A DNA stretch of 64,000 bases from Beta vulgaris subsp. vulgaris (GCF_026745355.1 NC_079202.1:43242561-43306560), one strand, 5' to 3'; shown: positions 13,301-24,003, numbered from the stretch's first letter. Numbers and translations: made by a program. The notes: generated by a model from the letters alone, not told the origin.

Positions 13301-16300
13301 CGGGGATTTTGAATTTGCCGTTCCGCGAAATCCCGTTACAGAACGCCATAACAAAAATCACATACTTCTCGCCGCATTGTCCGTTCCGCAATGCGAACTC
13401 GCCACGTTAGAACGCTTTTATCCCTGTACATCCGTTTTTTTCAAACATTGGCAAAAATATATTATGATTATACTATATAGTTGATGAAACATGATTTTCC
13501 GATAGATTTGATTACATTATGTTGTAAAAATGCTTAATAAACTAAAACAATGCAAATAAGGTTAAAACAAATTAATGTGAATTTTATAAAAAAAAAAATC
13601 ACACCGCATCGGCCGCGAAACGTTCTATTTCCCCTTACAAGCTGTTTCCGCAACAACGCGACCGTGACCGCGTTTTTTCCCCTTGTTTGTGTTTGTGTTT
13701 TTGTGGGTGTGCAAGTATAATGGAATATAATTTAATCTAATTGAACAATATCATATTTCAATATTATCTCCTAAATAGCTACTAAGTTCACATTCAACAA
13801 GCAAAAACCTTCAAGCAATACTTTAGGCTAACGTTTTCAAACATAAGCATAAAAGCATTTGTATACAGCAGCTGCTTCCCAATGACATTAATGAAGGCAT
13901 TTGGAACTAAAAACAAGTCTTAATCCATGATCATGACTAAATACTAATCACAAATCATGTAAGCATATAAATATATGCATGTAACATGGTTCCTATTCAG
14001 CATCCACAACAAAACTTTCTTTTGCAACCAACAAGGAGAAGCTCAACATAGAGATCACCAGGGAGTGGGGGACTGACATATTGTAAACATTGCAAGGAGA
14101 GAGTCAAACAACCCCCATCCCCTCTTCCTCACCAAGCCTCATGTTACTAGTGTAGCAGCAATTAGTTTAGACTATAATTTCATCACAATTTTACTTGGTA
14201 GTAGAAGGCACTAAAATTTTGATAAGATATTTTATATTTCACAACATGCATTAAGTAGCCATAATGATACCAGATTCACAGTTTCTGATTCATCAAGTTA
14301 ACTTTCCACCCACTAATAAAGTAAAACTGAATATAGGAAAAGAAAAAAAGACCTCTGCAGGAAAAAAATGAATAAGGGAGATATTAAAAATGTAAATTCA
14401 CCTTCTCTGTACAACAATTAGGATCACAACTATGGTTCACAAAGCGACCTAAGTTTCCTTTGGTGCTCGCATCTATTACCTGCAATTCAAGGTTATATTA
14501 TATAAAGCATATCAGACATGTGACAAGAAATTACAGAGTCAAGAATCTGCAACACATCAATCACAGAAAAAACTAAAAGAGTGCAAGACAAAACATAAAC
14601 ACGGAGTTTTCCAGTCTCATTGTTCCAGACCCTAGCCCCAGTGCCCCACCAGCTACATGAGCAGAATATTAATAGGTAGATATCTTACAGCAGTACAAAG
14701 AGATGACAATCCATCTTCAACAAGAAACATGCGAAAATGTGTTTAAGGAAAAGAAAATTAGTTGCAGTTTGCTGATAAGACAATTATTTTCTTGTCAAAT
14801 GATTTAGAAATATAAAGAAATACTTGAGCACTTCTTTAAACTTTCCCTCATATATATTAATTCTAGCTTTCGACCCCGTCTAATGCATGGACTGATTTAT
14901 GTAAAGTACGAAAGCTCGTTAATGTTCTAAAGTTTTGCTTATTTTCTAGGCTTTATTAATATATATGATATATGAATCTTATTTTAAAGCATATATTGAG
15001 CTAATTTCAAGAAATAAAGATTGTTAGTTTCAATAATGTCACAAACATTGCAATTTATTTTTCAAATTATATTGATTCTTAATTCACTTTTGAGACTGGT
15101 GATTATTTTGTCTAGGGCTAGTGTCATGGGTACTAATGTTGAACCCACTATCTCAAGTGAGCTATCGGTTTTCCTGGGGTATGCCGTTTACGATCTGCCC
15201 CTCACTTCAGTCTACGTTTTAAAATATCTACATCTAGCCATCTAGGAGTGATTCTTAGGACCTGCTAGTTGAGAGAATTTCTGGGAGGCTGGATGAGTGG
15301 ATGGTATTTCACATTACCCCGATACTTCTTCAAACTCTCAACCTTCCAATTGAATTTGCAAAGAGGTTGTTGGAATGAGTGATGACAATTTCTGTCATCT
15401 CAGATGGGAGAGCAACGGAGTATTAATTTTAGATCAAGAAATCAAATGTGAATTAAAAGTGACATAGACAGCTCAAGTACCTAAAAGCAACTGAATTAGC
15501 TGTTGTTGCACATGTAAACAAGCACAAAGAAAGCATGGATTCCAAAAAGAAATTAACTAGAAGAGCAATAGAAACCTCATTTCCGTTCAGGGTCATGAAG
15601 TAGAAATGCTTGTGGCCCTTCAAAGCATAATCTTTTTGGCGTGCCTCATAACTTGGCAAATCCAGTACCTACACAGTGGGACGAGATCAAAACAGTTTCA
15701 ATATACACCAACCAACACGTGCTCTTACTTACACTTCCAGGAAAAAAAAGAGCAGTTATAACAGAATTGGCAAAGATTTTTGTTCTGGAGTGTTCCTAAA
15801 TACTAGATACTCCGTTAAATTGAAAAAAGGAGTTCAGCTGAGCCCAGAAGGTTTACTCAAGAGCACGAATCCTCCACATCCTCCTATTTTACATATACAG
15901 CAGCAATAAATTACCTCACCAACATATTCAATGAGAAACTGCCCTTCAGAGATATCTTCTAAGACTTGCAATCCATAACCTTTTTTCCCACAACGGAACC
16001 AGCTCAGCATCACGTATTGGCGCTTTTGAAACTGCAATAAGAAATGGAAGCTTCAAGATACGCCCACAAAAGACAAGCTATTACTGTAAAAAAAAAAAAT
16101 GCAGCCCTGCACGCAAACAAACACATCACCTGTTGATTAGAACAAACATCCCCACATGGGCAGGTGCCTTGAACACACTCGATGTTCAACATCCTATTCA
16201 GACACTGACTGCCACAGCCCACACTACCATCTACAGGAGGCTTGCAGTGGCAAACCATTATCTGATTGAAAACAATTAAATGCAAAAGTCAGAACCAAAT

Positions 16301-19300
16301 ATCAGTAGCACAAAAAGTGGCAGCTTCACTGGAAAAAGTCAAGTCTCTGCGCGTGCGTTTAAAATTAACCTAAAGAATGCCAGGACATACACTCCAAATT
16401 TTAGTATCACAAAATAAACGGCTGGAAAAAGCATGGACAAGAGCCAGTTCCAGAATATAATTGTTTCAGCAGACATAGCAATCAAACTGTTACATGCTTA
16501 GAGAAGCGAGAATCATCTGGATATATCAACTAACTATTATTGACATAGAAAAGAGACACATAAATTACTAGTATGACATTATGAGTTTACCAAGTTCTTA
16601 TAAGATCATCAGAAATTTCATACCTCGTCCACAGTCTGGGCCTTGCGACTGCGGTGCAGAAACAAGTTAGACTTTATCAGCATCCATGTTGATGGCTGCG
16701 AAGCTGAGGAACAAAATAAAAAAGGAATGTAAATGTTACAAATTAAAACTGCAAGAATTTGGATCATTTGTATTGCAGTAGCAAAGGCATGAAACAAACC
16801 TACTAATTGCCTTAGACCACTATCCCTGGAACCTAAGTGCCCATCGCGGGCATCTTCTTCATCAGATATTTGCAACTCAGCATTAATCTCAGCATTGGAC
16901 TTTCCTTGTGGAATGGAACAATCAGCAAAAGCTTGATCTTGGTTGTCCTTACAAGTCCTATAAGAACCATTATAACGAACAAAAGACATAGTTGGAAATA
17001 AGTCAAACCTCACACAGAACCCGTTTCAACTGAAAAAATCCCTAGAACCCAGAACGTTTCCCCACCCACCCCCAAAACAGTAACTAAAATGAAGAGCCTC
17101 AAATGAAAATATTCACCAACACCATTACCCAATTCACAACATATAAAGAAAAACCAGACGACAAATTTTATAATAAAAGCTATGATGCTAGTCTGCTACA
17201 ACTCTTCATTTTAGCCGAAGCACCTACATGAGAATCCAAACATATGAATTTCGAGCACTTAATTTATGGCCAAAAAGAGGGAAAAGAACGTTATTCAACA
17301 TCTATAAACTGACATACATAAAAAAGGTATAGGTGTGTGATTGTCCATATGGTAACATCGACAATTTTAATGGCATCTATATATCTTCAAGTTAAGAATT
17401 TGTGGTATAGGCGGCGCCTATTCCCAAGTCTAAGGTTATAGTAAGGCGGCATTTGGTTGAGGGGTGTTAAGAAAGGGAAAGGGTTTCCAAACTTGTATTT
17501 CCCTTACTTGATGTTTGGTTTATGGTTTTTTCTATTCCCTTTACCTATTTTTCAGTTTAGAATTACCCTTCTTCCCCTTAGATTGATTCCCTAACCCCCC
17601 CCCCCCAAGGTTTTGAATTCCCCCAAATCGCTACACCATAACCACAACTAACCACCACAGCATCACCCCACCACCACCACCACCTTGAACACCAGGCTGC
17701 CGCACACCATACTCAAGCCACCACTCCACCTGAGCTGCCAGCACCACCCTCCACCCGAAACCATTGTCAACCCACCGTAACTTTCTCCAACTCCCGCAAC
17801 TCCACCCGCCGAAACCCTTTTTTGAAACTCCAAGCACCACCTTTACCCATCTAAGCCCTCAAAGCCACTACCATTACCACTGAAACCCTATCTCAACCGC
17901 AGAAACCAACACCTTTACCAACAGAAACCCCACCCCATCTCCGAAACAACCATCCCCAGCCCCAGAATCAACCAACATCACACCCAAAACCACCGAATCT
18001 ACAAGAGAGAGGAGAGAGAAATAGAAAATTTGGGTGAAAAGCCACCAAATTTTCGGTCGGTCATCGCGGCAAAGAAAATTATGCCGGTCTCGTGGTCGAG
18101 GCTGGTGCCGAGCTGCCGGTGTGAGTGAGAAAAAAATATGGGAGGGAGGGGGAGGAAGGAAAATGGTTCAACTTTTGTAAACCTTTCTCTTGTCTAACCA
18201 AACATCTTGGTAAATTGGGGGTTTGGAGTTCCTTTCCTTTGCTAACCCTTACTTGATTCCTTTCCTTTTCCTCTCTTCCAACCAAACTCCCCCTAATAAT
18301 TTATGAAGAGAGGGAGAGAGGGAAACAGATATAGGGAAGCATGTATATTAACGAACGAACATTGGACATAGGCTTTGTTTGGTAAAGAGAGTTTTAGGGT
18401 ATAGAGTTTTGAACTCATATTAGAGGATTTAACTAGTCAATCCTCTAAATTGAGTGCTTGGTAAAGAGAGTTTTCAATTAGTTGATTGGGCCTAAAAAGC
18501 TCATTTTGAAATAACTGGGGGAATAGCTTTTTGACTTAAGGTTCAGGAATAAGTGGGCCAAATTACATTTATGTCCTATAGTTTTTGAAAAATTACATTA
18601 ATAAACAATAAAAAGTACAACATTGGATTGTATACATGTCTTTATTCGTCATTATACACAATTATGTAGCAATCAGCCATTAACTACTTAACAAACAGCT
18701 AGTTAAATCAGCTAACACAATAAGCTATCAGTTATCTGCTAATTGCCAAACAGGGCCATAGACAGATGATCCACATCCTTTAATCATCTCTAAAATCTAA
18801 ATAAGTGGTCCATGTGGATCACCATAGAAAATAACTTTTAACTCATACAACCCATATTTTAGGATTAAAGCTTGGAGATTGTTGTTGTAGTTCTTTGCTT
18901 TACGACTCGTTTGATAGATGGTAAAAAAGTTGAATTTATAGGCAATTTTTATGGCAAATGGTCGAGTGCCAATATCCATCGGAATGATTGTCCATCCCAT
19001 TACACCTCCTTTTTTTCATTCTTCTATTACCATCTATACCATTTTAAATGTGGTATTTATTGTTGACAAGAGTTATGAAGAACAAATGTTGGGGGATGAG
19101 GTTTAGATAATGTAGACATTTACATGGGACTTCCTTTACTAGATTACATATAAATCCGTAACCATTTCCACAATATATTACCGCCTACCAAACGGGCTAT
19201 TACAGTTTTGAAAACACACAAAGTTAAAAAGATCTACATCCCATCATTCACATAACCCACTTTGGACGGATCCTTACTAGCTGCAATGGTAATGGATTAG

Positions 19301-22300
19301 TGGTGATGGTTTTCATTACAAAAGAATGAGTTACATATTCATAATGAGTATGAACAAAAGCATTATAAGGAGAACTACCACATAGAACTTGACTAACGCA
19401 AGAGATGGCCTGTACTGAGATTCTCCAACTACATAAGGGGAACCAGTTTGACCTAAGTCTTTGAAGAATGTGAATTACTATATGCCAGTGGCACGCTTTT
19501 GGGGTAATTTCACGGTATTAGTTAGCGAAATGTGTTTGCATACAAATTAGATACACACGGCCAGCCAGAAAAAGTTTGTTTGTAAACAGAAAGTAGCAAT
19601 CAAATTGGCATTACCATCGACAGTTTGTTTCTTCAATGATGTCTGCAAGCTCAGCTGGTATACATCGCCATTTGAGACAGTCGTCGCAACAAACCCATGC
19701 AACACGCGGAGCCAGGGTCTGCTCCGCAACCCCTGTAACTACAACATCAGTATCGAGGCAAGATGCGTGCTCTAGAATCACTTTATCGCCAGAATCTGTT
19801 TCCCCCACATCATAGATCCCTGCAATAATGTTCTATTTATTTCAACTCAGGAAGCAAAGCTAAGATCTAAGCGATAAGAAATTTAAAATTATTAAAAAAA
19901 AAAAAAGGACAAATAGAAAGAACAGAGAGCACAACAATTATAAAAAAAATATATATAATTACCTGTCCTTGGTTGGCCCTTTATTTTGTATGGCTCGCCC
20001 AAAATGCCAGTTTTGTCCACTTTGTGTTTACTTGCCAACTTCATTTTACGTATGCTAGAAATAACTTTCTGGGATGTAATTGCATCAGTAATCTTAGACT
20101 TACTCCTGGGTTTTCCTTTATTTCTTGAACCTTTGGAATTTCTCTTTCCCGCAGTTTCAGTAGGAGGAAGCACCTGACATGAATTCCCAGACTCAACTGA
20201 TTCAATCCCAACTACCATCCTAGAATAAGTACTGATATCAGCACCATCGTCCAGACTTGGGGGGCTGTTGAAACCTTCATGAGCAACTGGCAACAACTCC
20301 GTTGAAAGTAGCTCACTGCCAGAGGTGTTGCTTGGAGGATTTTCAATTTCAGCATTTATATTATCTACAGAACAAAATTTATCACTTAACTTCGGCAATT
20401 GACCATCCTTCTTAGACAGCTTAGTTCTATCAGCACTATGTTGACAATCTTGAACAAGATTGCTGCCTTGCCAGAGTTTGTCTTTCTTATTTCTGTTCTT
20501 GCTCTTTTTTAAAGAAGCTGGAATAGCGTGATTCGTGGGACAAACATTACCACAATAAGCCTTGTTCACAAAATCATGCAGGGATGTTAGGGGAATTGGA
20601 ACCATGGGCCCAACAGTAGAGCCAAGTACCTGGTCAATAACCTCTGAATCAGGTGAAGTACCAGGATTTGAGAACTTATCAGCACATGAGCTGTCCTGCT
20701 TTTCATATTCCAGTTGAGAAGAATCTTCATGATTATACTTCCCAGGCGCAGAACATTTCTCTAGATTTGCTCCTGCAAACTCGACATTTGATGTAGAATT
20801 GCTGCATTGTACCAAACTAGGCATCTCTGTGGGAACTGAAACATCTGTTATATTCCCTCCAGAGCTCTCCATATACGAACAAAAGCTCAGTTGCTTATTA
20901 TCATTAACAGAATGAAGACCAGGTAAAGAATCAACCACTGCCGGAGGCAGATCAGAAACCTTACTCAGTCCTTCCTTTTTGCCAAATGTGACCTTGAGGC
21001 GAATTGGACGAGAAGGAACCTCTTGTCTTGCCTCCGAGAACTGTGAGCTTGCAACCCCCTTAGGCATATTTTTCTTCCTGCTCTTTTGGCCTGCCTTCTT
21101 TTTCCTTGATCTTTGATCCATTACTGAATTTACAGCAACCTTGTTGCTTAAGTGAAAGTACTTTGACAGGTTTTCTGGCATTCCCCAAACAGATGAACAA
21201 ACTGATCTACTTAAACTACTTCGTTTCTTTCTTATAGCCTCTGAAAGCAAGTCTACGTTTGGGTGAAGTGACACATTAGAGGCCTTCTTTGTGCACTTCG
21301 ATGCATTTTTCCCTCTTTGAACTTGCTGGACAGAGCTTTTACTCCGGGAACTCCTACGCAAAGGCAAGGAGGAAGCATTGAGACATTTCCACTCACATGA
21401 GGCGCCATCTGTTCCAGATTTGTCCATTCCTGTATTACCAGCATGGTTAAAACTTTCAACTGCATTGCTAGAACTAGGAGCTGGAACACATTCATTCAGT
21501 CTCGATGTATCTGGCATCATAAAGCTCTTTGAAGCCCCATTATTAATAGTCCCAGTGTAGGCAGCCTCCTCAAGAATTCTACCAATGAGATTGTCACATC
21601 CTGCATCAGTATCTGACATATACAGTACCGTAGAACCACTTTGAGCACCAGCAACTTGTTGTTTTCTTAAGGGCACTTGACCATCATCTGTTGGGTTAAA
21701 AAAACATAAATTCATCTCTCTCTCACATTGTCCCTCGTCAAGACTTACTTTGTTCAACCTGCATTTAATACTAGACACATTTCCGAATTCAGAATTATCA
21801 TCAGAATACCCACCCTTTGCTTCATGCCTCTCAATGATGGGTTCAAATTCTGTATCAGTATGAGCAAGAATTGGAGCCACATCCCTTGCATTTCTATCTC
21901 TACCTTCATCCAAGTTGCAGAAACCTTCCACATAACTAGACACCAAAACAGCATCCTTTTCGTCACTAGGTGCCTGATAACTAATGTCCAAGCCTGAAAG
22001 GGGCTTTAGAACCAGCTCATGCACTCTCTCAGATAAACTATCACAAACTACTTCCTCTGCCCCATCAGCACATCCTAAATCATCCCTCTCATCAGCAGCT
22101 TCAGAGTTTCTAACACAGTGAGAAGACACATTACAATCATTTGTCATACTTCCAACTTTCACTCCCGTATCACCTATCCTACCACCCAAGTCTGAGCAAC
22201 AATTCTGCTGGGCAACAAATTCCAAATTACAATCATCCACACCTCTATCAGTTTCCGGCGAACTAACATCCAAGCTCGAAAGCGGCTCCACAGCACACTC

Positions 22301-22408
22301 TACGAATCCCTCACCTAGAGTACTATCCCCTAGCTCCTCAACCCCATCCGCCATAAACATCCGCGGCGAGGTACAACCAGGTTCAGCAGATTGCTCACAA
22401 GGACTCAT
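1..22408 (-). CDS. ASHH2 (SDG8/EFS): ASHH2/SDG8-type histone H3 lysine-36 methyltransferase, 15 coding exons, 3' end outside window
   Basis: Nuclear SET-domain enzyme predicted to methylate H3K36 on transcribed genes. In Arabidopsis this family (SDG8/EFS) controls FLC, flowering time and branching. Coding exons on the minus strand: 22408-19963, 19819-19615, 16957-16804, 16695-16624, 16261-16130, 16031-15915, 15668-15576, 14479-14402, 12350-12294, 7501-6709, 6629-6574, 5651-5572, 4266-4184, 4090-4011, 13-1 (continues left). Every junction is GT-AG and all phases agree, giving 1,486 codons plus 1 nt with no internal stop. Domains: acidic/Ser-rich 1-815, CW ~857-905, AWS ~960-1003, SET ~1004-1124, post-SET ~1139-1150, then a C-terminal helical region. 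Arabidopsis SDG8 is about 1,760 residues, so a few hundred residues lie outside. The ATG at 22408 is chosen over an in-frame GTG one codon upstream. Family assignment is very secure; exon 4's acceptor (16695) has an alternative about 9-15 nt upstream. Confidence 0.95.
571..825. repeat. Diverged tandem duplication, unit about 125 bp, two copies
   Basis: Two consecutive blocks share TCTGAGAAT, CTTCCTAG, TTTGTCTGGC, a TGATGCATGAT/AGATGAGTAAT segment and ATGCCT in the same order, with perhaps 20-25% divergence by eye. They lie inside the ASHH2 intron. The short open frame crossing them is not gene-like. Confidence 0.6.
2130..2530 (-). pseudogene. Non-LTR (LINE) reverse-transcriptase remnant
   Basis: The minus strand encodes LKWRGACC...KVTKNSG...SLYGSECAF...[11 protein letters not shown]. 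This is recognisably the LINE RT thumb/connection region, whose usual pattern is W-x-K-W-R ... K-x-K-G-x-F-Y ... L-Y-G-x-E-C ... E-M-R-M-L-R-W. Upstream, around 2,460-2,490, the minus strand reads FVDDIV, a degenerate F-A-D-D polymerase box. Frames are broken and no complete domain remains. This is an old intronic relic. Confidence 0.6.
4011..6629 (-). CDS. ASHH2 (SDG8/EFS): ASHH2-like gene, C-terminal helical exons
   Basis: Four short exons, 6629-6574, 5651-5572, 4266-4184 and 4090-4011, encode [15 protein letters not shown]..., [36 protein letters not shown] and [20 protein letters not shown]...LLK. The pattern of short amphipathic helices after post-SET is typical of plant ASHH2 proteins. 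Phases are 1, 2, 1 and 0 in order and every junction is GT-AG. All four are too short to show as long open frames; they were found by following splice sites and phase. Confidence 0.9.
4303..4335. repeat. (GA)n microsatellite
   Basis: Uninterrupted GA dinucleotide run of about 31 bp in the intron just upstream of the 4266-4184 exon. Confidence 0.95.
4745..5460. mobile_element. Possible non-autonomous TIR element in intron (unclassified)
   Basis: A GC-rich left edge (ACGCGGGACGGAAACGG near 4,785) is mirrored by a right edge (CCGTCCCGCGTCCCTTGTTT near 5,432-5,452). The interior is AT-rich with repeated GTAAAAAAG blocks (5,030-5,150). GGGAACG and AACGACCCAGATCGGGAAACG motifs form internal inverted repeats at 4,830 and 5,400. 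No clear target duplication was found, so family and exact ends are uncertain. Confidence 0.35.
6709..7501 (-). CDS. ASHH2 (SDG8/EFS): ASHH2-like gene, SET end, post-SET and linker exon
   Basis: This 793-nt exon starts [11 protein letters not shown], which completes the SET active site with its conserved Tyr, and runs into the post-SET zinc motif [14 protein letters not shown] (residues ~1139-1150). The following ~230 residues are acidic to Ser-rich, then basic ([19 protein letters not shown]). It ends in phase 1 at a GTAGAT donor (6708). It lies 4.8 kb downstream of the previous exon, across the largest intron of the gene. Confidence 0.95.
8445..9346. mobile_element. Stowaway-like (Tc1/mariner) MITE with internal minisatellite
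   Basis: The left end TACTTCCTCCATAACAAAAT and the right end, reverse complement TACTTCCTCCGTAACCAAAA, form terminal inverted repeats of the CTCCCTCCGTT type. They are flanked by TA (8443-8444 and 9347-9348), the mariner/Stowaway target duplication. A second inverted block (TGCAACATTTGG / CCAAATATAGCAAATGTTGC) lies just inside. At 902 bp it is longer than usual because of a Pro/Asn-coding-like minisatellite inside. Confidence 0.7.
8725..9068. repeat. Minisatellite, AATTCGAACCCCAAAAAACC-type unit
   Basis: About 14 imperfect copies of a 20-27 bp unit built from GAATTCGAACCC plus an A-rich tail (CTAAAAAACGAAG, CCAAAAAACCAAA). The minus-strand open frame (LGFEF repeats) is a by-product of the repeat. 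Expansion is confined to the interior of the Stowaway-like element. Confidence 0.85.
9372..10241. mobile_element. Non-autonomous Mutator-like element with long TIRs and telomere-like inner arrays
   Basis: Terminal inverted repeats of roughly 170-190 bp start CTGTTTTTTCAC at 9372 and end at 10241 (reverse complement CGGTTTTTTTCACCGAATAC). They share blocks such as CCGACAAATTAAAAAATTCA, CCTTGAGTTTTC and CCTTTTTCTAACTTCCGTTA. Identical 9-bp flanks AAAAATAAA (9363-9371 and 10242-10250) match the Mutator target-duplication length, although they are low-complexity. Inside the TIRs sit CCCTAAA-type arrays (9,538-9,654) and the inverted TTAGGG-type arrays (9,985-10,086), with a GC-rich centre made of a tandem duplication. 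It has no transposase. Confidence 0.72.
9720..9954. repeat. 120-bp tandem duplication, GC-rich
   Basis: 9720-9839 is repeated almost perfectly at 9840-9954; the second copy lacks a few bases near GTGTGGCGGGG. This is a recent duplication in a G-rich (on plus) core of the Mutator-like element. Three overlapping plus-strand frames stay open across it because of base composition; I do not regard them as genes. Confidence 0.95.
12294..16695 (-). CDS. ASHH2 (SDG8/EFS): ASHH2-like gene, AWS and SET domain exons
   Basis: Exons 16695-16624, 16261-16130, 16031-15915, 15668-15576, 14479-14402 and 12350-12294 are all phase 0 and 24, 44, 39, 31, 26 and 19 codons long. The 16261 exon is the Cys-rich AWS (CHCKPP...[11 protein letters not shown]...[10 protein letters not shown]). 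The SET core follows: [12 protein letters not shown] / [21 protein letters not shown], then [12 protein letters not shown] with the NHSC S-adenosylmethionine pseudoknot motif (residues 1088-1091), and [13 protein letters not shown]. All expected catalytic motifs are present and undamaged. Confidence 0.95.
12351..15575. other. Introns around the 14479-14402 exon
   Basis: Intron 12351-14401 is AT-rich. It includes a CpG-rich patch (about 13,270-13,690) with ACAGAACG and CCGTTCCGC motifs at one end and GCGACCGTGACCGCG plus CCCCTTGTTTG at the other, perhaps another decayed TIR element. Intron 14480-15575 holds AT-rich sequence and a 15,020-15,420 segment of more balanced composition that I do not recognise. 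I see no gene in either. Confidence 0.5.
16804..19819 (-). CDS. ASHH2 (SDG8/EFS): ASHH2-like gene, CW zinc-finger exons (19819-19615 and 16957-16804)
   Basis: The CW domain, which in ASHH2 binds mono-/di-/tri-methylated H3K4, is split over two exons. The first exon supplies [17 protein letters not shown] and ends NCRW. The next begins TCKDN and contains FADCSIPQ, giving the zinc-binding Cys set and the Trp residues that form the methyl-lysine pocket. The intron between them (19614-16958, 2.66 kb, phase 2, splitting the Trp codon TG|G) is filled with three MITE-like elements. The second exon ends at 16804 in phase 0. Confidence 0.93.
17445..18293. mobile_element. Tourist/PIF-Harbinger-type MITE
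   Basis: The left end GGCGGCATTTGGTTGAGGGG and right end (reverse complement GGGGGAGTTTGGTTGGAAGA) are flanked by TAA (17442-17444 and 18294-18296), the 3-bp PIF/Harbinger target. Subterminal blocks also pair (AAGGGAAAGGGTTT; AGGAAAGGAACTCC). The 849-bp body is C/A-rich on plus (CCACCA-type) with no transposase. It lies in the intron that splits the CW finger. Confidence 0.68.
18371..18756. mobile_element. MITE with GGCYYTGTTTGG ends
   Basis: The left end GGCTTTGTTTGGTAAAGAG and right end (reverse complement GGCCCTGTTTGGCAATTAGC) bound 386 bp. ATA flanks both sides (18368-18370 and 18757-18759). This terminus is common among plant hAT and Harbinger MITEs, so the superfamily is left open. It is the second of three similar insertions in this intron. 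Confidence 0.6.
18902..19199. mobile_element. Short MITE with GACTCGTTTG / GCCCGTTTGG ends
   Basis: The left end CGACTCGTTTGATAGATGG matches the right end in reverse complement, TAGCCCGTTTGGTAGGCGG. TTA occurs on both sides (18899-18901, 19200-19202), consistent with a Harbinger-type insertion. About 298 bp, AT-rich, no coding capacity. More diverged than its two neighbours. Confidence 0.5.
19963..22408 (-). CDS. ASHH2 (SDG8/EFS): ASHH2-like gene, first coding exon: long disordered N-terminus (residues 1-815)
   Basis: One 2,446-nt exon encodes about 815 residues rich in Ser, Asp, Glu and Asn, with basic patches ([16 protein letters not shown] near 21,090 and a Lys/Arg-rich stretch near 20,060-20,120) that look like nuclear-localisation signals. 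The last codons read into a GTAATT donor at 19962 in phase 1, and the frame continues at 19819. There is no recognisable catalytic domain here; in this family the N-terminus is long and poorly conserved. The frame is open throughout, which argues for a functional gene rather than a relic. Confidence 0.93.
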
Positions 22409-22880
22409 CACTCTTTTTCACAATTCCCAACAAAATTAAACAATCCCCAATACTTTTCCTAACCCCATTAGCTCAATCTAAATCATCAAACAGTAAAAAG
22501 TTTCACTTGATCACCAACCCTTCTCTCCTACACATAACAATGCACGAATTACAAACCTTCAATCATCATATTAAAAACTCCAAATTACTTATCTCAAATT
22601 ATTAAAAAAAAACAGAAGCGACAAAATGTACATTAAAAAAAAAATCTTCCCCACAAAAAATTCCCTATCTATTGGAAAATCAAAACCCTAGTTTTCAGAA
22701 GCTAAACTTAAATGCACATCAATGAAATTAATGTTAACAAATTGGAGAAAATATTACACATAACAAACAATTAACGAGAAAAACAACACTAAATTCGAAA
22801 AAAGAAAGTTGCGTACCTGGTGGTCTACAATAGACACAGAAAGAGAGGAGGAGAAAGAGAAATCGAGCCGTTGAAGAAAT
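22409..22880 (-). promoter_or_regulatory. 5' UTR with a leader intron and putative transcription start region
   Basis: On the minus strand a CT-rich stretch (about 22,880-22,817) ends CCAG|GTACGC, a good splice donor at 22816. A plausible acceptor (pyrimidine tract then TTTAG) lies at about 22,478, leaving a second 5' UTR segment of about 69 nt before the ATG at 22408. The leader intron of about 340 nt is AT-rich. The transcription start is inferred, not seen. Confidence 0.55.
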
Positions 22881-23261
22881 TTTTATGGTGGTTTTTGTTT
22901 TGTTTTGTTTTTCTCTTGGTAATTGGTATTGTTTTATTCTTATTTCATTGTGTTTTTATATTTTTATTAGGAAAGGGGTGACCTTATTGAGAATGGAGAC
23001 GAAGGAAAGAAGGAGAGAGAGAATCAAGTAAAGCGGTGTCAAGGATAGGGAAAAACGGTTTATAATTGTTTTTCTTTTTTGGAATGAAAATAATTATGAA
23101 AATAGTACTATTCGAGTATAGACTTGCAAAATAAGGGCAATTCTAAGGAGAGTCGTCGGTCCATTTGACAAGACATGTTTTTCTTTGTATGTGTGTGAGT
23201 TTTTCTAGTCTGAATTATACATATAAGATTTTATCAATTAAGCTACATAGTATATTAGTAT
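22881..23261. promoter_or_regulatory. Upstream region of the ASHH2-like gene
   Basis: AT-rich proximal promoter interval between the inferred transcription start and the Mutator-like element. It contains GA-rich tracts (22,995-23,020) but no motif I can assign with confidence. Confidence 0.4.
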
Positions 23262-24003
23262 GTGAAAGTATTGTGTCAGACCGTCTGACACAATACATTT
23301 GGTCGGACCAGAGCTTAGGAGAAATAAATTAATGGCAGCAACTCACGACCACTCCTCTCTCTCCTACAAAAATATATCAAATTCACCCTTTCATGACAAT
23401 ACAACATTACACTGATTACAGTGTGCAACTCAACAAGCCAAAAACTTCAATTCAAAACAACAAACATATCATATTGTAATCGACGACGATTTCTTAATCA
23501 TAAGGGAATCCCTGTGGATCTTCAACGATGAAGGCGACATCTTTGGATTGACATTATTGTTACATTTGTTAGTATTGTTACTTGTATGGGTTGTGGTTGT
23601 GGCGGGACTTTCATGCTTTACCGCCGCGAGATGCAGGTGGTGGTGGTGGTGGTAGTAGTAGTGTTGATCTTGTTGGAATGATGGAGGACTCATTTTTCTT
23701 GGCATAAGGAAAAAAAATCAGTGATGCTAAGTTAACCCGAAAAAGCAGAAGCACCCCAAACAAAATTGGTGTCGAATTTTTCTTTTCAGTTAGTCGAATT
23801 ATTCTTTCAGTTCGTTGGTCTATTCTTTCAGTTGGTTGGTTTATCCTTTCATTTGGTTACTTTATTCTTTCAGTTGGTTATTTTATTCTTTCAGTTGGTT
23901 CCTTTATTCTTTCAGTTCGTTCCTTAATTCTTTCAGTTGGTTGTTGGTCAGGTTGGTCCGGCCACTTGCATTGTGTCAGACTCGTCTGACACAATACCTT
24001 CTC
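23262..24003. mobile_element. Non-autonomous Mutator-like element with palindromic ends
   Basis: Exact 9-bp direct repeats TATTAGTAT flank the element (23253-23261 and 24004-24012). The ends read GTGAAAGTATTGTGTCAGAC and, in reverse complement, GAGAAGGTATTGTGTCAGAC. Each terminus is itself a near-perfect palindrome (TTGTGTCAGAC...GTCTGACACAA), followed by an inverted GGTCGGACCA / GGTTGGTCCGGCC block. The 742-bp body includes a 22-bp minisatellite. It sits about 390 bp upstream of the ASHH2 transcription start, so it could lie in that gene's promoter region. Confidence 0.75.
23779..23945. repeat. Minisatellite, TTATTCTTTCAGTTGGTT-type 21-22 bp unit
   Basis: About eight imperfect copies of (T)TTATTCTTTCAGTTGGTT with G/C variants (TTCGTT). 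The plus-strand Phe/Ser/Trp-rich frame across it is a by-product. Confidence 0.9.

Noticed and set aside
15021..15245. 74-codon plus-strand frame in an ASHH2 intron
   Set aside because: No domain, no splice or start context, opposite to the host gene; most likely chance.
22409..22411. Upstream in-frame GTG as start of the ASHH2-like protein
   Set aside because: Plant nuclear genes start at ATG; the ATG at 22408 directly follows and is the natural start.
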